Assembly: GCA_025201375.1 (NCBI GenBank)
Contig: JAIWZP010000022.1
Location: 310,001 to 374,000 of the forward strand
Direction: 5' to 3'
Length of the DNA: 64,000 bases
Origin: Gongronella butleri
Lineage: Eukaryota > Mucoromycota > Mucoromycetes > Mucorales > Cunninghamellaceae
The position numbers and the translations under genes were made by a program. Positions 53,412 to 64,000 of the stretch are shown here, piece after piece. Each line of letters opens with the position of its first letter. Position 1 is the stretch's first letter. Below the pieces are notes generated by a model. It did no database searches and had not been told where the DNA came from. It was given only the letters and a program-made list of their open reading frames with translations.

Positions 53412-56149
53412 ATGAGCAAGGACGACTCTGAAAAGGCGGAACTGGAGAGCATTGAGTCTGGACATACCAATTGCGAAGTGTCCAATGCCGTGTATTCGAC
53501 CATTCAGCAAAATGATTCTAAAACGTGGCTCAATGCCGCGGATTCCAAGAAGTCGCAGGTAAAAATCATATAAAAAAACAAGGGGGGGGACGCGGGTGGA
53601 CGACCGGGACGCGCACTCAAACGATAAAGCATCTCTTTAGGTGTTTAGCAAGTGGGCAATTTGTGTGCTTGCGTACCAATGTACGGGTGTGATTTATGGC
53701 GATATTGGTACATCGCCATTGTACGTGTACTCGTCGACGTTTACAGCGACGCCGTCACGCGACGAGCTGCTTGGCGCGCTGTCCATGATCATTTGGACCC
53801 TGACGATCGTGGTGACGATCAAGTACGTGTTTTTCGTGCTTGCCGCCGACGATTATGGCGAGGGCGGCACATTTGCGCTGTACACGCTGATCTCGCGCTA
53901 CGCCAACATCAGCTTCAAGAACCCGTACGAGACAATGAACCGCGAGATGAAGCGCTACAAGACGGGCGAATTCAAGGCATCCAATCGCTCAGTGCGCTCC
54001 ATGATTGAAAATTCGCCCTTTTTGCGCCGTGTCATCATGGGCCTGGCCATTGCCGGCGTCAGCCTTGTCATGGCCGATGGCGCATTGACACCCGCGCAAT
54101 CAGGTACTGTACTTACGCGAAAATACAAAAAAAAAAAATTAAAAAAGAACAATGACACCGCTCACATTTTACCCCTTTTTCTTCTTTTATTTTTATGCAG
54201 TCCTGGGCGCAATTCAGGGCCTGGAGCTCAAGGTGCCAAACATCACGCAATCAGCCATCACGGGCATCTCAGAAGTGATTTTGATTCTGCTCTTTTTGGG
54301 CCAGCCATTTGGCACGACAAAGATTGGGTCGCTGTTTGCGCCCGTGGTGATTGTGTGGCTCCTGTTTAATCTATCAATCGGTCTGTACAATGTCATCTTG
54401 TACGATTACACGGTGCTGTACGCGTTCTCGCCGTATTGGATCTACAAATGGTTTGCTGTCAAGGGCGCCGATGGCTGGGTCAGCATGGGCGGGATTTTGC
54501 TGGCTTTTACGGGGGTCGAGGCGCTGTTTGCCGACCTTGGCCACTTTTCAAAAATGTCCGTGCGCCTGTCGTGGTGCTTCCTCGCGTACCCCGTAAGAAA
54601 TCGTTATGATACAAAAAAAAGGCAATTGACTCACCATTCCTTCAAAATAGAGTCTGCTCTTTGCTTACATTGGCCAAGCCGCTTTCATCTCGTCCGATGC
54701 CTCGGGCACCGCGTGGAGCAATCCATTCTTTGCCTCTGTTCCTCCATCGGTAAGTAATTATCATCATGTCAGCTCAATGGCGCGCTCATTTTTGTCTTTT
54801 TTTTTTTTTTTTTCAAAAATTAGGCGTTTTGGTTCTCTTTTGTGCTTGCAATTTTGGCGGCGGTGGTCGCGTCGCAGGCGATGATCACGGGCTGCTTCTC
54901 GCTCCTGACACAGGCCATGTCGCTGTACGCGTTTCCCACAATGCCCGTCGTGCACACATCTGAAAAATTCCACGGCCAGGTGTATGTGCCCATTGCCAAT
55001 TGGCTGCTGATGATCGCGACCGTCGTGATCACCGCGGCGTTCCCCAACACGACCGCGCTCGGCAACGCCTATGGTAAGATTGCCCATTTTTATTGTGTTT
55101 TTAAGAACAAAACTGTGATTTTGACCAATTTTGCTCTTGTTTCTAGGCGCATGTGTGACGTCGGTGACGCTGATCACGACCTTCATGATCACATTGGTGA
55201 GCATTCTCGTGTGGCGCTGGCCGGTGACGCTGTCGGTGGCGTTCTTTTTGTTTTTTGGCTTCATTGATGGCGCGTACTTGTCTGCGACGCTGCTTAAGGT
55301 GCCCACGGGTGCATGGGTCACGTACGCCATTGCCGCCGTGCTGTCGTGCATCATGGGCATCTGGCACTCGGGCAAGGTGAACCAATGGCGCTACGAGCGC
55401 GCGCGCACCCAGTCGCTCGGTGATCTGATCTCCGCCGATGCTATTGACGCGCCCACAGACAACCAAAACGCGTCGCATCACCAGGTATACTCGCTCACAA
55501 AGTCCGGCGAACGCTTGCAGACCATCCATGGCATTACCCTCGTGTTTGACTCGGCAGGCTTCAACGTGCCACCCGTCTTTTCCCACTTTTGCAGCGTGTA
55601 CGCGTCCGTCCCAGATATCTCCATCTTTGTCCACGTCCGCAACATCGACGAGCCCAAGGCAAGCAAGAGAAAAAAGAAGAAAAATAGAAAAAGAAGAAAA
55701 AACAGAAAAAAAAATGCATGAAAAAGCACAAAAGTAATCTAATTCCTTTCGTTTTTTTTTTTGCAATAAAGGTGTCCGATGAGGAACGCATGGTGGTGTT
55801 CCGGCTTGCGCTGCCCAACATGTACCGCGTGATCATCCGCCGCGGGTTCCGCGACTCTCTGTTTCATGAACGAGAGCTTGCGTCGGTGGTGATTGAGCGA
55901 TTGTCGGCGCTTTTGGCGCAGGAAGCCGCGCATGCCGACCTGGACGCCCTGACGCGCGCCGCGGGCAACGGCGTCACGTACCTGATGAGCACCATCGACT
56001 TTGTGTCGCGCCCTGACGCGTACCTGCCGCATCGCGCCGCGCTAAAGGTGTACAATGCCATCCGACGCAACACGCGCGGCGTCCGTCGCGTCGAATACGG
56101 CATCCCAAATGACAAGGTCATCGAGGTCGGCCTCCTGTACGTTTTATGA
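53412..56149 (+). CDS. HAK/KUP-type potassium transporter
   Basis: Seven exons (53412-53558, 53641-54103, 54201-54592, 54651-54749, 54824-55073, 55147-55658, 55772-56149) keep phase and encode 746 residues, normal for HAK proteins. After a 50-residue hydrophilic start comes the family hallmark GVIYGDIGTSPLYVYSSTF, followed by EGGTFALYTLISRY, MADGALTPAQS, GGILLAFTGVEALFADLGHFS and about a dozen hydrophobic helices, then a cytosolic C-terminal domain of about 260 residues. The family carries high-affinity K+ uptake, usually K+/H+ symport, at the plasma membrane. The last intron (55659-55771) uses a GC donor (GCAAGC). It converges with the proteasome gene, the stops being 115 bp apart. Confidence 0.95.
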
Positions 56150-56264
56150 TCACCGTCTCTCTTCAATTGGACAAACGAATAAAAAAAAGAGAACAATGTG
56201 GTTTTTTTTATTTTTTTGATCCATGGCGCACACTATACAGGTTAATAAAATCGAAAAAAGCAGG

Positions 56265-57433
56265 CTACTGGCCACCGCGCGCCACCTCATCTTGGTATTC
56301 CCAATGCAATTCACCCACGTCGTGGTTGCCATGGTACGTCCATCCACTCTCATTGACGTGGTACACTATAAAAAAAAAAAGGACGCACAATGAGTTTTTT
56401 TTTTTTTCTGGGTGATTTTTTATATGCGCTTACGATTGACAGAGCCGCCGGACATGGCGTCGCGGTGTGTGGCGTGGTAGATGGAGCGCTTGCCGAGTTC
56501 AAGGGCATCGCTGACGGAAAGATCATAATCGTAGCCCGAGTCGAGGACGCCATAGGCAAACGTGGAGCCGGAGCCGACGGAGAACAGGTCGCCTTTGAGA
56601 CGCGTGCCGTCCGAGTCGACGTAGAACAGATGCGGGCCCTGCTTGTCCCAGCCGGTGACCATGGTACCCATGGACAGGCCCATGCCCTTGTACGCGTACA
56701 CCATGTTGGCAAGCAGCTTGGACGCCGCCGCAACAGAGATGCGCTCCTTGTTGCGCAGCTCGTAAAGGCGGCATCGGCGGCCCAACTCGCGCTCCCAAAA
56801 CTGACAATCAGCAGCACCACCCGCCAACGTACCAAGCAAATACGGGTTGATCTCAATCACCTTTTTCACCGTCTGCGATGCTAGAAAAAAAAAACATGAA
56901 ATTCAGTCCCAATGCCATCAAAAGACGCGCAATTGCTTTTCCACCCTCCCAATAGATGACAATGGACCCCAATGGACGCGGTGGCGATGCCATTGAGCGC
57001 GTATGTTGCGTTATTTTTCATTTTTTTCATTTTTTTCTCTATTTTTACCAATGTAGTTGCCCATGGTGGCTCGCGAATCGACCGCGACAATGACGCCGCC
57101 CTTGAACTCAAAGGCCAAGGTGGTTGTGCCGTGCTGGATTTTGATCTTGTACTCTGGCGAGCTCTCATCGGTGACATTTCGCAAAAAGTCGACGGGCTGT
57201 TGCGCGTGATCGGCAAGTAAAGAAAGAAAAGGAGTAAATATGGGTGAGCGAGCCAGCTCAAGGATGGCATGGGGCATGGGAGCGAGTCATCTTACATTGT
57301 GGACGGCTGGGACGTCAAAAGTGGGGAAAGCAAGGCTTTGGGCGGCATCCCAGCGGCCGAGCATTTGGGGAATATCTGTCTCTTGTGGTAAACACAAGGG
57401 TGACGACGAGTATTTCTGTACAAACTTGTGCAT
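56265..57433 (-). CDS. PRE2: 20S proteasome subunit beta5 (Pre2 type)
   Basis: Four exons (57296-57433, 57049-57196, 56434-56880, 56265-56365) encode 277 residues. A propeptide of about 67 residues ends before [22 protein letters not shown]; the first Thr after HG is the catalytic Thr1 exposed by self-cleavage. Asp17 (VAVDSR) and Lys33 follow in the expected places; Lys33 lies in exon 3 ([10 protein letters not shown]). [21 protein letters not shown] is the signature that separates beta5 from beta1 and beta2. It supplies the chymotrypsin-like activity of the proteasome. The symbol is given by family recognition only. Confidence 0.95.
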
Positions 57434-57972
57434 ATCGAAGGCAAACGATAAAAAAAAAGAAGAAAAAGAAAAAAAAAAAAAAAGACAGCAAACTGGACGC
57501 GTAAGTCCGTCTTTTTCGTCCTCCAGGGCGGTGACGTACTTTTTTTTTTTGAAATGCCGCTGCTGACGAAAGAGCCCTGCCCTTTTGCTTGGGCTGCTGC
57601 CACAAAAAAAAAAAACGCCAAACCACGCTCAATTCACGCTCAATTTACGCATCCACATCCCCCGTCCTGTGCAACGCGTCAAAAAAGAAGAACAAAGTGC
57701 ATTAATGATGATCCAAGAGCGCAATTGAACGCGCTTCATACCAATTGGCCAAGCGTTCCTTGCTGCCAGGGCAAGACTGGGCCCAAATGGCGCACACAAT
57801 GCATGAATTTGAAGAATAAAACAGGCGATGAGTGTTTATTTACTGAACCGGGAGCGTGTGTGGATTATAAAAAACAAGACGCGAAAGGAGGAGAGCAGGG
57901 GATGTTGGGGGGGGGGGAAGGGACATTGGCTAATTCATAATGTTGGTGGAAAAATATAAAAAAAAATGGGCT
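57434..57972. other. Spacer upstream of PRE2
   Basis: PRE2 leader (A/G-rich on the plus strand), an A14 run and a G12 run near 57906-57918. It includes the 3' flank of the AT-hook gene on the same strand. No gene. Confidence 0.5.
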
Positions 57973-58810
57973 TTAGTTGTTTCGTCGTCGCTTAACGGGC
58001 TTGTGGGACTCCTCATGATCATCACGCTCCGTGATCGAGTCAAAAGTCTCGCCGCATTCCATGCATTGATGAGGCTTGAGCTTGTTCAGCTTGCGCTTCG
58101 ACACTGGCACAACCACTTCACGTCGAGCGCGCTTCTTGTTGCTCGCCGCAGGCTTGTCTTCCTCAATCTCGTGCTTTGCCGGTGATTCCTCTTCCATATC
58201 CTCGTCCTGTGAATAAAATAAATGGCGAAATTAGGCCCCTTTTGCATGATCCTTCTCTTTTTTTTTCATCTTGATCGTTTTTTTTTTTTTTTTTTGTTCA
58301 TCCTGATTTCTTTTTTTCTTTTTTTCTCTTTTTTTCTACCTTGCGGTGCTTGCGGGGTCGGCCACGCTTGGGCTTCTCGACTTGCTCTTCCTCGGCCTTG
58401 ACGGCCTTGGCTTTGGTGCCCTTGGTGCCCTTGGGTGCCTTGGCACTGGGCGTCTTTTTGGCGGCAGCCTTGGACGAGGTCTTGGTGCGCGATGATGGCT
58501 CGTCGTCCTTGGTCTCCTCCTTGATTTCCTTCTTGGCCGCGCCAGCAGCCTTCTTGGGCGTGGCCTTTGCCTTTGGTGCGGCATGCTTCTTGGCGGCGGC
58601 GGTCGTCGATGCCTTTTTGGGCGCAGCCTTGGGTGTGGGCGCCTTGGTGGTCTTTGTCGCCTTTTTGCTCGCAGAGCCGGTGCTGCTGGCGCTGGCGTTG
58701 GAGGCGCGTCGCTCGCGCGTGACAGGGCCAGGCGCGGCCGCGTCCGCTTGCTCCTCCTCCTGCTCCTCGCCTAAAACAAGCGACGAGATCCGCTTAAAAA
58801 TCCAAAACAT
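57973..58810 (-). CDS. AT-hook / C2H2 zinc-finger nuclear protein
   Basis: Two exons (58340-58810, 57973-58206, phase 0) encode 234 residues from the ATG at 58810. An acidic N-terminal patch (EEQEEEQ) is followed by a Lys/Ala/Pro-rich region resembling a histone H1 tail (repeated KKA, PKAAPKKA), an AT-hook core KRGRPRK near residue 150, a basic segment KKRARRE and one C2H2-like finger (CMECGETF, spacer, HEESH) before a basic end. AT-hooks bind the minor groove of AT-rich DNA, so a chromatin-associated role is likely. I cannot assign an orthologue. The start is uncertain: an upstream in-frame ATG at 58867 would add 19 residues. Confidence 0.75.
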
Positions 58811-59008
58811 GTAAAAAGAGACAGGGAAAGAAACAGTGCGTGCAGGGGTCGTCAACGAGATGAGCACTGGTTAATCACAAACGGGTGCAAACAACAAAAA
58901 AAAAATAAAAATGAACGAAAAAAAAAAAAGGGAGACGTGCAAAGGAAGAGGTGCCTATTTTTTTTCGGAAAAAATTTTCTTCGCGCGCATGTCGCCTGCC
59001 CCGCTCCC

Positions 59009-59041
<33 letters not shown>

Positions 59042-60204
59042 CATTGTTCAAGTCCGGAACAGGGTCGGACTCGTGAGATGACGCGCTCTTTTTTTTTTTT
59101 TCTTTTTTTTTTTTTTTTCTTGTCCAGCACAAAAGCGCGTTCAGCCAATGAAAAGCACCCGCTCAAATGCCGCCTCAAAATCTCAAGGGAGGCCGCATTA
59201 ATCCCCAAACCTTGTTCCCTTTTTTCCCCCCTTTCCACGTTTTTCTTTTCATCGTTTGTACTTTACGCACATCGTCACATCCATTAAATTCAACAATTTT
59301 CATCTTTCAGAATCGATTGCGCCTTCTTCTCAGAAAAAAAAGAAACGGGCCATCGACTGAATCGAATTAGACCAGTTTCATCGATCGATGGCCAGAACTC
59401 GCAGAGAAAATCCACTTTTTCAACAAAATCTTTAATCGCGATTTGCTCGACAGTGGTCTAGTTGACCTGTTGGTTTTTATTCCAGATTTACTAACGAAAA
59501 GGGAGACAAAGCGTCTAATGGAATGACTTGCAACGAGCTGGAGACGCGCCAAACGCAAATCAAAAAATGGCCATCGCAGAGCTCCAAAATCAACATCGAA
59601 AAAAATGGGTCACCAGAATTCCTTCAAACTTGCACACAAGAGGCAGCGCAAGGAGAAACAACGAAACATGCCAAAAAAAAGAGTGAGACTGGCTTGCTGG
59701 TTGGCAAGCAGTTCGCCATTTTAGAATAAACTTTGCAGACGAATGGCACACGGAAGCGCATCCTTGGAGCCGCGCCGGCGCGTCCATTAGCAATGAAAGC
59801 TTCAGGGGCATGGATTTGGCTTAAACAGGACACGCTTAAATCTTGGCTTAAACATGACACGCTTAAATCAAAGTCTGACGCGATTTTTCACGCGTCCAAG
59901 TTGTCCCGCAAACGGGTGGTTCGCATCAATTCTGTCTGGAACGCGTTTTTCAAAGTGATCAATGACGGTCACGTACGCAACAGATTGTGCTCTTTCTTAT
60001 GAGCTGCGTGTCAAGGATCTGCGGCCAGTCTTTGTCGAGATTGCTTTTTTTTTTTTTTTTTTGTATGAAATAATAGATCAAGTTTATTGAAATTCCATGC
60101 CGACAAGGCACAGAAGCAAAACAGATCGAGAGGAAGAAAACGGAACAGGAACGAAGAGAACGAGGCGAGGGCAACGAGGCCAAACGAGAAGAAAAATACG
60201 GAAA
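58811..60204. other. Spacer with repeats and homopolymers
   Basis: It contains paired T runs of 29 and 22 bases (59013-59041, 59089-59118), the 59370-59525 repeat segment, repeat copy D and a local direct repeat near 59818-59868 (gcttaaacaKgacacgcttaaatc, twice). No gene. Confidence 0.55.
59370..59920 (+). repeat. Dispersed repeat, copy D (composite)
   Basis: The first 150 bp match 33885-34030. The remainder matches repeat A/B/C landmarks: gagctccaaaatcaacatcg, gaattccttcaaacttgcac, ggagccgcgccggcgcgtcca, and tctgacgcgatttttcacg in place of tctgacgcggtttacgacg. The shared coding-like frame reads PEFLQTCTQEA and stays open for 38 codons to a stop at 59727. Confidence 0.7.
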
Positions 60205-60530
60205 TCAGCCTTCGGCCATCTCAGAATCCTGAGGGGCCTTGGGCGCGGGGGGCGGGGACGCGACGCGGCATGCATCGGCTTCAGCTTGTGTCAGCCAACC
60301 TTGCGAGACGAACGAGCGTGCCAGCGGGCCGATGTGGCGGGCGCGCGCGTGGGTCAGAGTGCGGAGGAGGCGCTTGCGGAAGATTTCCTTGGCGTGAACC
60401 GCCTGTTCCTCGTAGCTCAGGGCCGTGAGGGCAGGGTCAGCCAGGAATCGTGGCTCGTGGGGATGGTAGTCGGCGGCAATGGGTTGGTCGTGATGGCGGA
60501 GGGCTTCTTCCAAGTCTTTGTCGAGATTGC
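60205..60530 (-). pseudogene. Start-less gene remnant, unknown family
   Basis: An open frame of about 108 codons reads NLDKDLEEALRHHDQPIAAD, then PRFLADPALTALSYEEQAVH, IFRKRLLRTL and FVSQGWLTQAEADA, and ends SEMAEG with TGA. Composition and codon use look protein-coding, and AATAAA on the same strand lies about 120 bp downstream. There is no in-frame ATG before the last few residues and no credible splice acceptor, so the 5' part seems lost. The first 17 bases of the frame (at 60514-60530) are repeated exactly at 60028-60044. I do not recognise the family. Confidence 0.45.
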
Positions 60531-61596
60531 CTTGTGGCGAAAATACGACGCGGATTGCACTTTACGCAAAAACCAATCAATAGAACCCTGGGATTTACTG
60601 CATTTTCATGGTAAATGGATGCACTGTACCATGTCGTTAAATGTCGCTTCATTGCTGCTAGCCATAAATTTGCCGAGTTTTGTGCAAAATCAATGAGATT
60701 TACGCGGATCCTCCAAAAAAAAAAAAAAAGAAAGATCTCGCCATTGCCTTGCCCAATGCTCCTCTAGTTGTGCTCATGAAAATGGGAAAGCCGGTCGGAA
60801 GGCAGGGTCATCACGGGTACGATACGCGACTGGGCCGCCCTTTTTTTTTTTCATTCTGAATAAAGTGTATCATAGGTCACATGACAAACCAGGCTGGCGT
60901 CATCTGCTTTGTATTTCTGATGTAGGGTCATCACGCCATGTGCATGATGCAAATCGCTTATTATTCTTTTTTTTATTTGTTCGAATCATCAGTGATGTTT
61001 TTTTTTATTGATAAGGTCTTGGACCAGGCATGAATGCAACATGTTGCCACCCCCTTCAGCTGACTGTTGATAATGGGCAACAAAAAGACGATTGGGGTGG
61101 GGCTCAATTTGCACGTCTCAAGCGCATGGGCAAGAAAGCCAGGGCAGAAAGAGATATAAAAAAAAGGTTTAGAATAAAAGGCACGCCGGTGCGACGGTGC
61201 AAGGCCAAATTTTTGGGGAAGTGGGTCAAAGCAGTTCACGTTGTGTCAATGGGCGGCTCTCAGTGGCAAAGGGCGTGGGCCATGCGGCGGCCGGCTCAAG
61301 ACCAGGTTGTCCGTGCACTCGTTGCTGATTGGTCGCCGATCGGAGGCAGACGATTTGTGCCTTTTTTTGAGCATCAAGTGACACCGCCGTTTGCCGCCAT
61401 CACTGCCAATCAACGATGACACGCCTTTGATCTCTTTGTCCTCCTTTTTATGCAAAAAAAAAAAATAAACTGATGGCCCATCTTTTTTACGACGATTTTT
61501 CAACTTTTTTTTTTTGTTTTCTTCCTTGCTTCCCTCCGTCCCCCCTGTTTCGTTCTTTTTTTTTTCGCTTTCGTCGCTCTCTTTTTATCTTTTACC
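60531..61596. other. Spacer upstream of the glycosyltransferase
   Basis: No gene supported. A 129-codon frame at 61030-61419 is basic and motif-free and is not called. T/C-rich leader sequence at 61500-61590 precedes the glycosyltransferase ATG. Confidence 0.5.
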
Positions 61597-63141
61597 ATGC
61601 GTGTTGCCGTGATCACCGAGAATTGGCTTCCAAAAGTGGATGGCGTGACGCGGACATTGTCGCGGCTGCTGGAGCATCTGCAGCAGAACGGGCACCAAGT
61701 ATTACTGCTTGGCCCGGAGAGCGGCATGACGACGTACTATGGCGCGGAGATCCTGGGCACGGCAGGGATTGCGTTTCCGCCGTATCCCGAATTGAAGCTG
61801 AATCTGTGGCGGCCAAAATTCACGGCACGCCTGTCATCGTTTGATCCGCACGTCATTCACGTGGTGGACCCCGTGTGGCTCGGTGGCATGGCGCTGTGGA
61901 TCATCAAAATGTACTTTGGCCATGTCCCCGTCGTCGCGTCCTATCACACTAATCTCGCGACGTATTGCCATCACTTTGGCTACGGTTGGCTCACACCGGC
62001 CATGTGGAAATGGAATCTGTTTTGCCACACGCAGTGCCTGTACACGGCGTGCCCGTCGCCATCGACACGACGCATGCTCGAGCAACAAGGGTTCAACAAT
62101 GTGCGCCTGTGGCCGCGCGGTGTCGACATGACGCTGTTTTCCCCATTGCATCGGTCCGCCCAGCTGCGGCATCAATGGATGCTGGCAAGCACGAGCCACG
62201 ACGACGACGACGACATCGACATCGACATCGAAAACGGCCAACGAGCCAATGAAATCCATGCGTATGGTCACACAAATCTGCAACACACCGATCTCGACGG
62301 CAAATGCGTGATGTTGTACGTGGGCCGCATCTCGTTTGAAAAGAATATCAATCTGCTACTTGACGCGTACAAGGAAATGGACCACGAAAAATGCCATCTC
62401 GTGCTCGTTGGCCACGGCCCCGCCTTTGACGACATCCAGCAGCGCTATTGCGCGCGCCAGCCAACCACCACCACCAGCACCAGTGACAAGGACAATGACA
62501 ACAATGCGCCAATCGCCACGGACAAAATCCTGCCAATCACCTTTACAGGTTATTTACGCGGCATGGATCTCGCCATGGCCTACGCGTCTGCAGATGTGTT
62601 TTCCTTCCCCTCCACTACAGAAACTTTTGGCCAGGTCGTCCTGGAATCCATGGCTTCAGGTAAAAAAAAAAAAAAAAGAAAAAGCGAAAAGAAGAGTGGA
62701 CGCGTTGCATGGCGCGCCCAATTGATTATTCATCTCTTTCTTTTTTTTGAAACAGGGCTGCCTGTGGTCGGTTTGGAAGCTGAGGGCGTGTGCGACTTGG
62801 TGATGCACGAATCCACCGGCTTGCTATTGCCGTACGGCAAGGACGAAGCATATGAAAACTTGGTGTCGCGGTATCGCGCGCTGCTGACGCGCATGGTGGA
62901 CAATGCTGCCGAGCGGAAAGCCATGGGCCAGCGCGGCGCCGCATTGTCCACAAACTACACATGGTCGGGCGCCATGGACCAGATGGTAAATGTGTACCGC
63001 GACGCCATCCGCGACACGCAAAATGGCAAAAAGGACGCGTCGGTCTTGCTAGATTCGCCGGCCGACGCCAACTTGGACTTCAAGGGCCATGACGACGACA
63101 AACAATGTATCCATAGTGACAGCGGTGTCGAGGAAGACTGA
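61597..63141 (+). CDS. GT4-family glycosyltransferase (SQD2/MgtA-like)
   Basis: Two exons (61597-62659, 62756-63141) encode 482 residues. The N-terminal Rossmann domain begins RVAVITENWLPKVDGVTRTL, followed by VIHVVDPVWLGG and PVVASYHTNLATY. The nucleotide-sugar domain has MLYVGRISFEKNINLLLDAY, FTGYLRGMDLAMAYASADVF and the E-x7-E signature FPSTTETFGQVVLESMASGLPVV. These are features of GT4 enzymes close to plant sulfoquinovosyltransferase SQD2 and bacterial MgtA-type mannosyltransferases. The acceptor is unknown; a lipid or glycolipid is plausible. Two acidic or Thr/Asn-rich inserts (around residues 204-215 and 288-305) lie in surface loops. There is no signal peptide. The single intron is 96 bp and free of stops. 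Confidence 0.88.
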   Translation: MRVAVITENWLPKVDGVTRTLSRLLEHLQQNGHQVLLLGPESGMTTYYGAEILGTAGIAFPPYPELKLNLWRPKFTARLSSFDPHVIHVVDPVWLGGMALWIIKMYFGHVPVVASYHTNLATYCHHFGYGWLTPAMWKWNLFCHTQCLYTACPSPSTRRMLEQQGFNNVRLWPRGVDMTLFSPLHRSAQLRHQWMLASTSHDDDDDIDIDIENGQRANEIHAYGHTNLQHTDLDGKCVMLYVGRISFEKNINLLLDAYKEMDHEKCHLVLVGHGPAFDDIQQRYCARQPTTTTSTSDKDNDNNAPIATDKILPITFTGYLRGMDLAMAYASADVFSFPSTTETFGQVVLESMASGKKKKKRKSEKKSGRVAWRAQLIIHLFLFFETGLPVVGLEAEGVCDLVMHESTGLLLPYGKDEAYENLVSRYRALLTRMVDNAAERKAMGQRGAALSTNYTWSGAMDQMVNVYRDAIRDTQNGKKDASVLLDSPADANLDFKGHDDDKQCIHSDSGVEED

Positions 63142-64000
63142 TCCTTGCTCCCCTCGTTTCTTTCCATTTTTTTTTCACGAATTGCTTATGATTTACCTTT
63201 TTACAATTTATGTTCCCTCCCCCCAATCCAATTAAACTTTGTACAATAATGGCCCGCTCTCACTCTTTTCCACCAGCAACACGAGCAAAAGCAGTGCGAC
63301 ATGATCACAATGATGACCATGCGCGCGCGGCACAATGGGACATGATTGAGCACGCGCGGCTCCTTTTCTTGGCCTGCAGCACAACACATTGGACCGTGGA
63401 TCATGCATTGCATGCACGCGACTTGGCCCCCATCATCTGGCCTTGCATGACCACCTCCCCAATTCCAATGAGCTTTTGTACAAAACAGGGATGGACGCCT
63501 GCTCGCTTTTTTTTTTTTCGTTCTTTTTTTTCTTAGTGTTCCTTTTTTGATGAAATGAGACACCTGAGAAGCTCGTCTTGTTAGCATACTATACGTAGAC
63601 CGCATCTGGGGGTTCATTTTCGCGCGCAATTCAAGCCGCGGAGTTTGGATGGGCATGGCGTATTGCTAAAAATAGGTGCATTAGGACCTGATGGCCCACA
63701 GATGAAGAGCGCGCCCTTTTTTTTTTTTTTTTGACTTTGTCTTTTATGTATCATGTGTCAATGACGAATTTGCCGCTAGTCCAAAAGTGTGTGAAATGAA
63801 TGGCCACTTACCCAATGGGTCAGAGGGAGGAAATGAAGCGATGTCCATGAGTCCATTTTTTATTGTTTGGACCCCAGTGGGCAATTGAGTCGTGATGCCA
63901 TGGCCAAGCCAGAGTGTGGGACGATGGAGGGGCATTATTGGGGGGGTGGGGAAGCAATGAGTATGTTTGAATTGGCTCATTATGAAGCGGCCATCGCCTT
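63142..64000. other. Right-edge spacer
   Basis: 3' flank of the glycosyltransferase and unique sequence. A 78-codon minus-strand frame at 63744-63980, interrupted by a good GTAAGT donor at 63811, might be the first exon of a gene extending left or right, but nothing identifies it. T runs lie at 63509 and 63718. Confidence 0.4.

Noticed and set aside
61030..61419. 129-codon basic plus-strand frame
   Set aside because: No recognisable domain, no leader or poly(A) context, overlaps an equally long minus-strand frame.
63744..63980. Minus-strand frame with a good GTAAGT donor near the right edge
   Set aside because: Could be a first exon, but no second exon was found within the window and the protein stretch is unassignable.

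Overview
The window reads as nuclear DNA of an early-diverging filamentous fungus, most likely Mucoromycota. The evidence is genes split by many short GT-AG introns (about 50-115 bp) with very long T runs before the acceptor, closely packed genes, and a repertoire of an SR-protein kinase, a forkhead factor, a MEF2-type MADS-box factor, a Sip5-like RING protein, a CreC/WDR20-type WD40 protein, a HAK-type potassium transporter and a Pre2-type proteasome subunit. I saw no rRNA, tRNA, CRISPR array, plasmid or phage feature. The species cannot be named from the sequence alone.

Layout. 1-10 kb: an F-box/LRR-like gene running off the left edge (-), a TXNDC17-like thioredoxin (-), an SR-protein kinase (+), a PX-domain protein (+) and a forkhead factor (+). 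10-31 kb is a duplicated accessory block. It holds two intact sigma-like glutathione S-transferase (GST) genes, one GST copy split by a 1.9-kb insert, one GST copy truncated with a stop, and four F-box/LRR-like genes. Two neighbouring GST+F-box units are a tandem duplication of about 4.32 kb, and the fourth F-box gene carries a one-base frameshift. The insert in the split GST contains a histone H2B-like reading frame with an in-frame TGA and a spliced-looking 3' gene end. 31-36 kb has no gene I can support and is made of degenerate repeats.

36-50.7 kb is dense: an FkbM-type membrane methyltransferase (-), a Sip5-like RING protein (+), a MEF2-like MADS factor (-), a CreC-like WD40 protein (-), an alpha/beta-hydrolase fused to a tyrosine phosphatase (+) and an Amn1-like LRR protein (+). 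50.7-53.4 kb is a repeat-bearing spacer with an inverted copy of the repeat found among the GST genes. 53.4-63.1 kb: a HAK potassium transporter (+), proteasome beta5 (-), an AT-hook/C2H2 nuclear protein (-), a start-less gene remnant (-) and a GT4 glycosyltransferase (+).

The unique-sequence parts are mostly housekeeping and regulatory genes: splicing kinase, carbon-signalling candidates CreC and Sip5, transcription factors, proteasome and ion transport. The 10-31 kb block looks like a fast-evolving array in which detoxification (GST) and ubiquitin-ligase adaptor (F-box) genes are copied, broken and recombined. Splice models below were built by hand and checked for reading-frame phase across every junction; they are predictions without transcript support.
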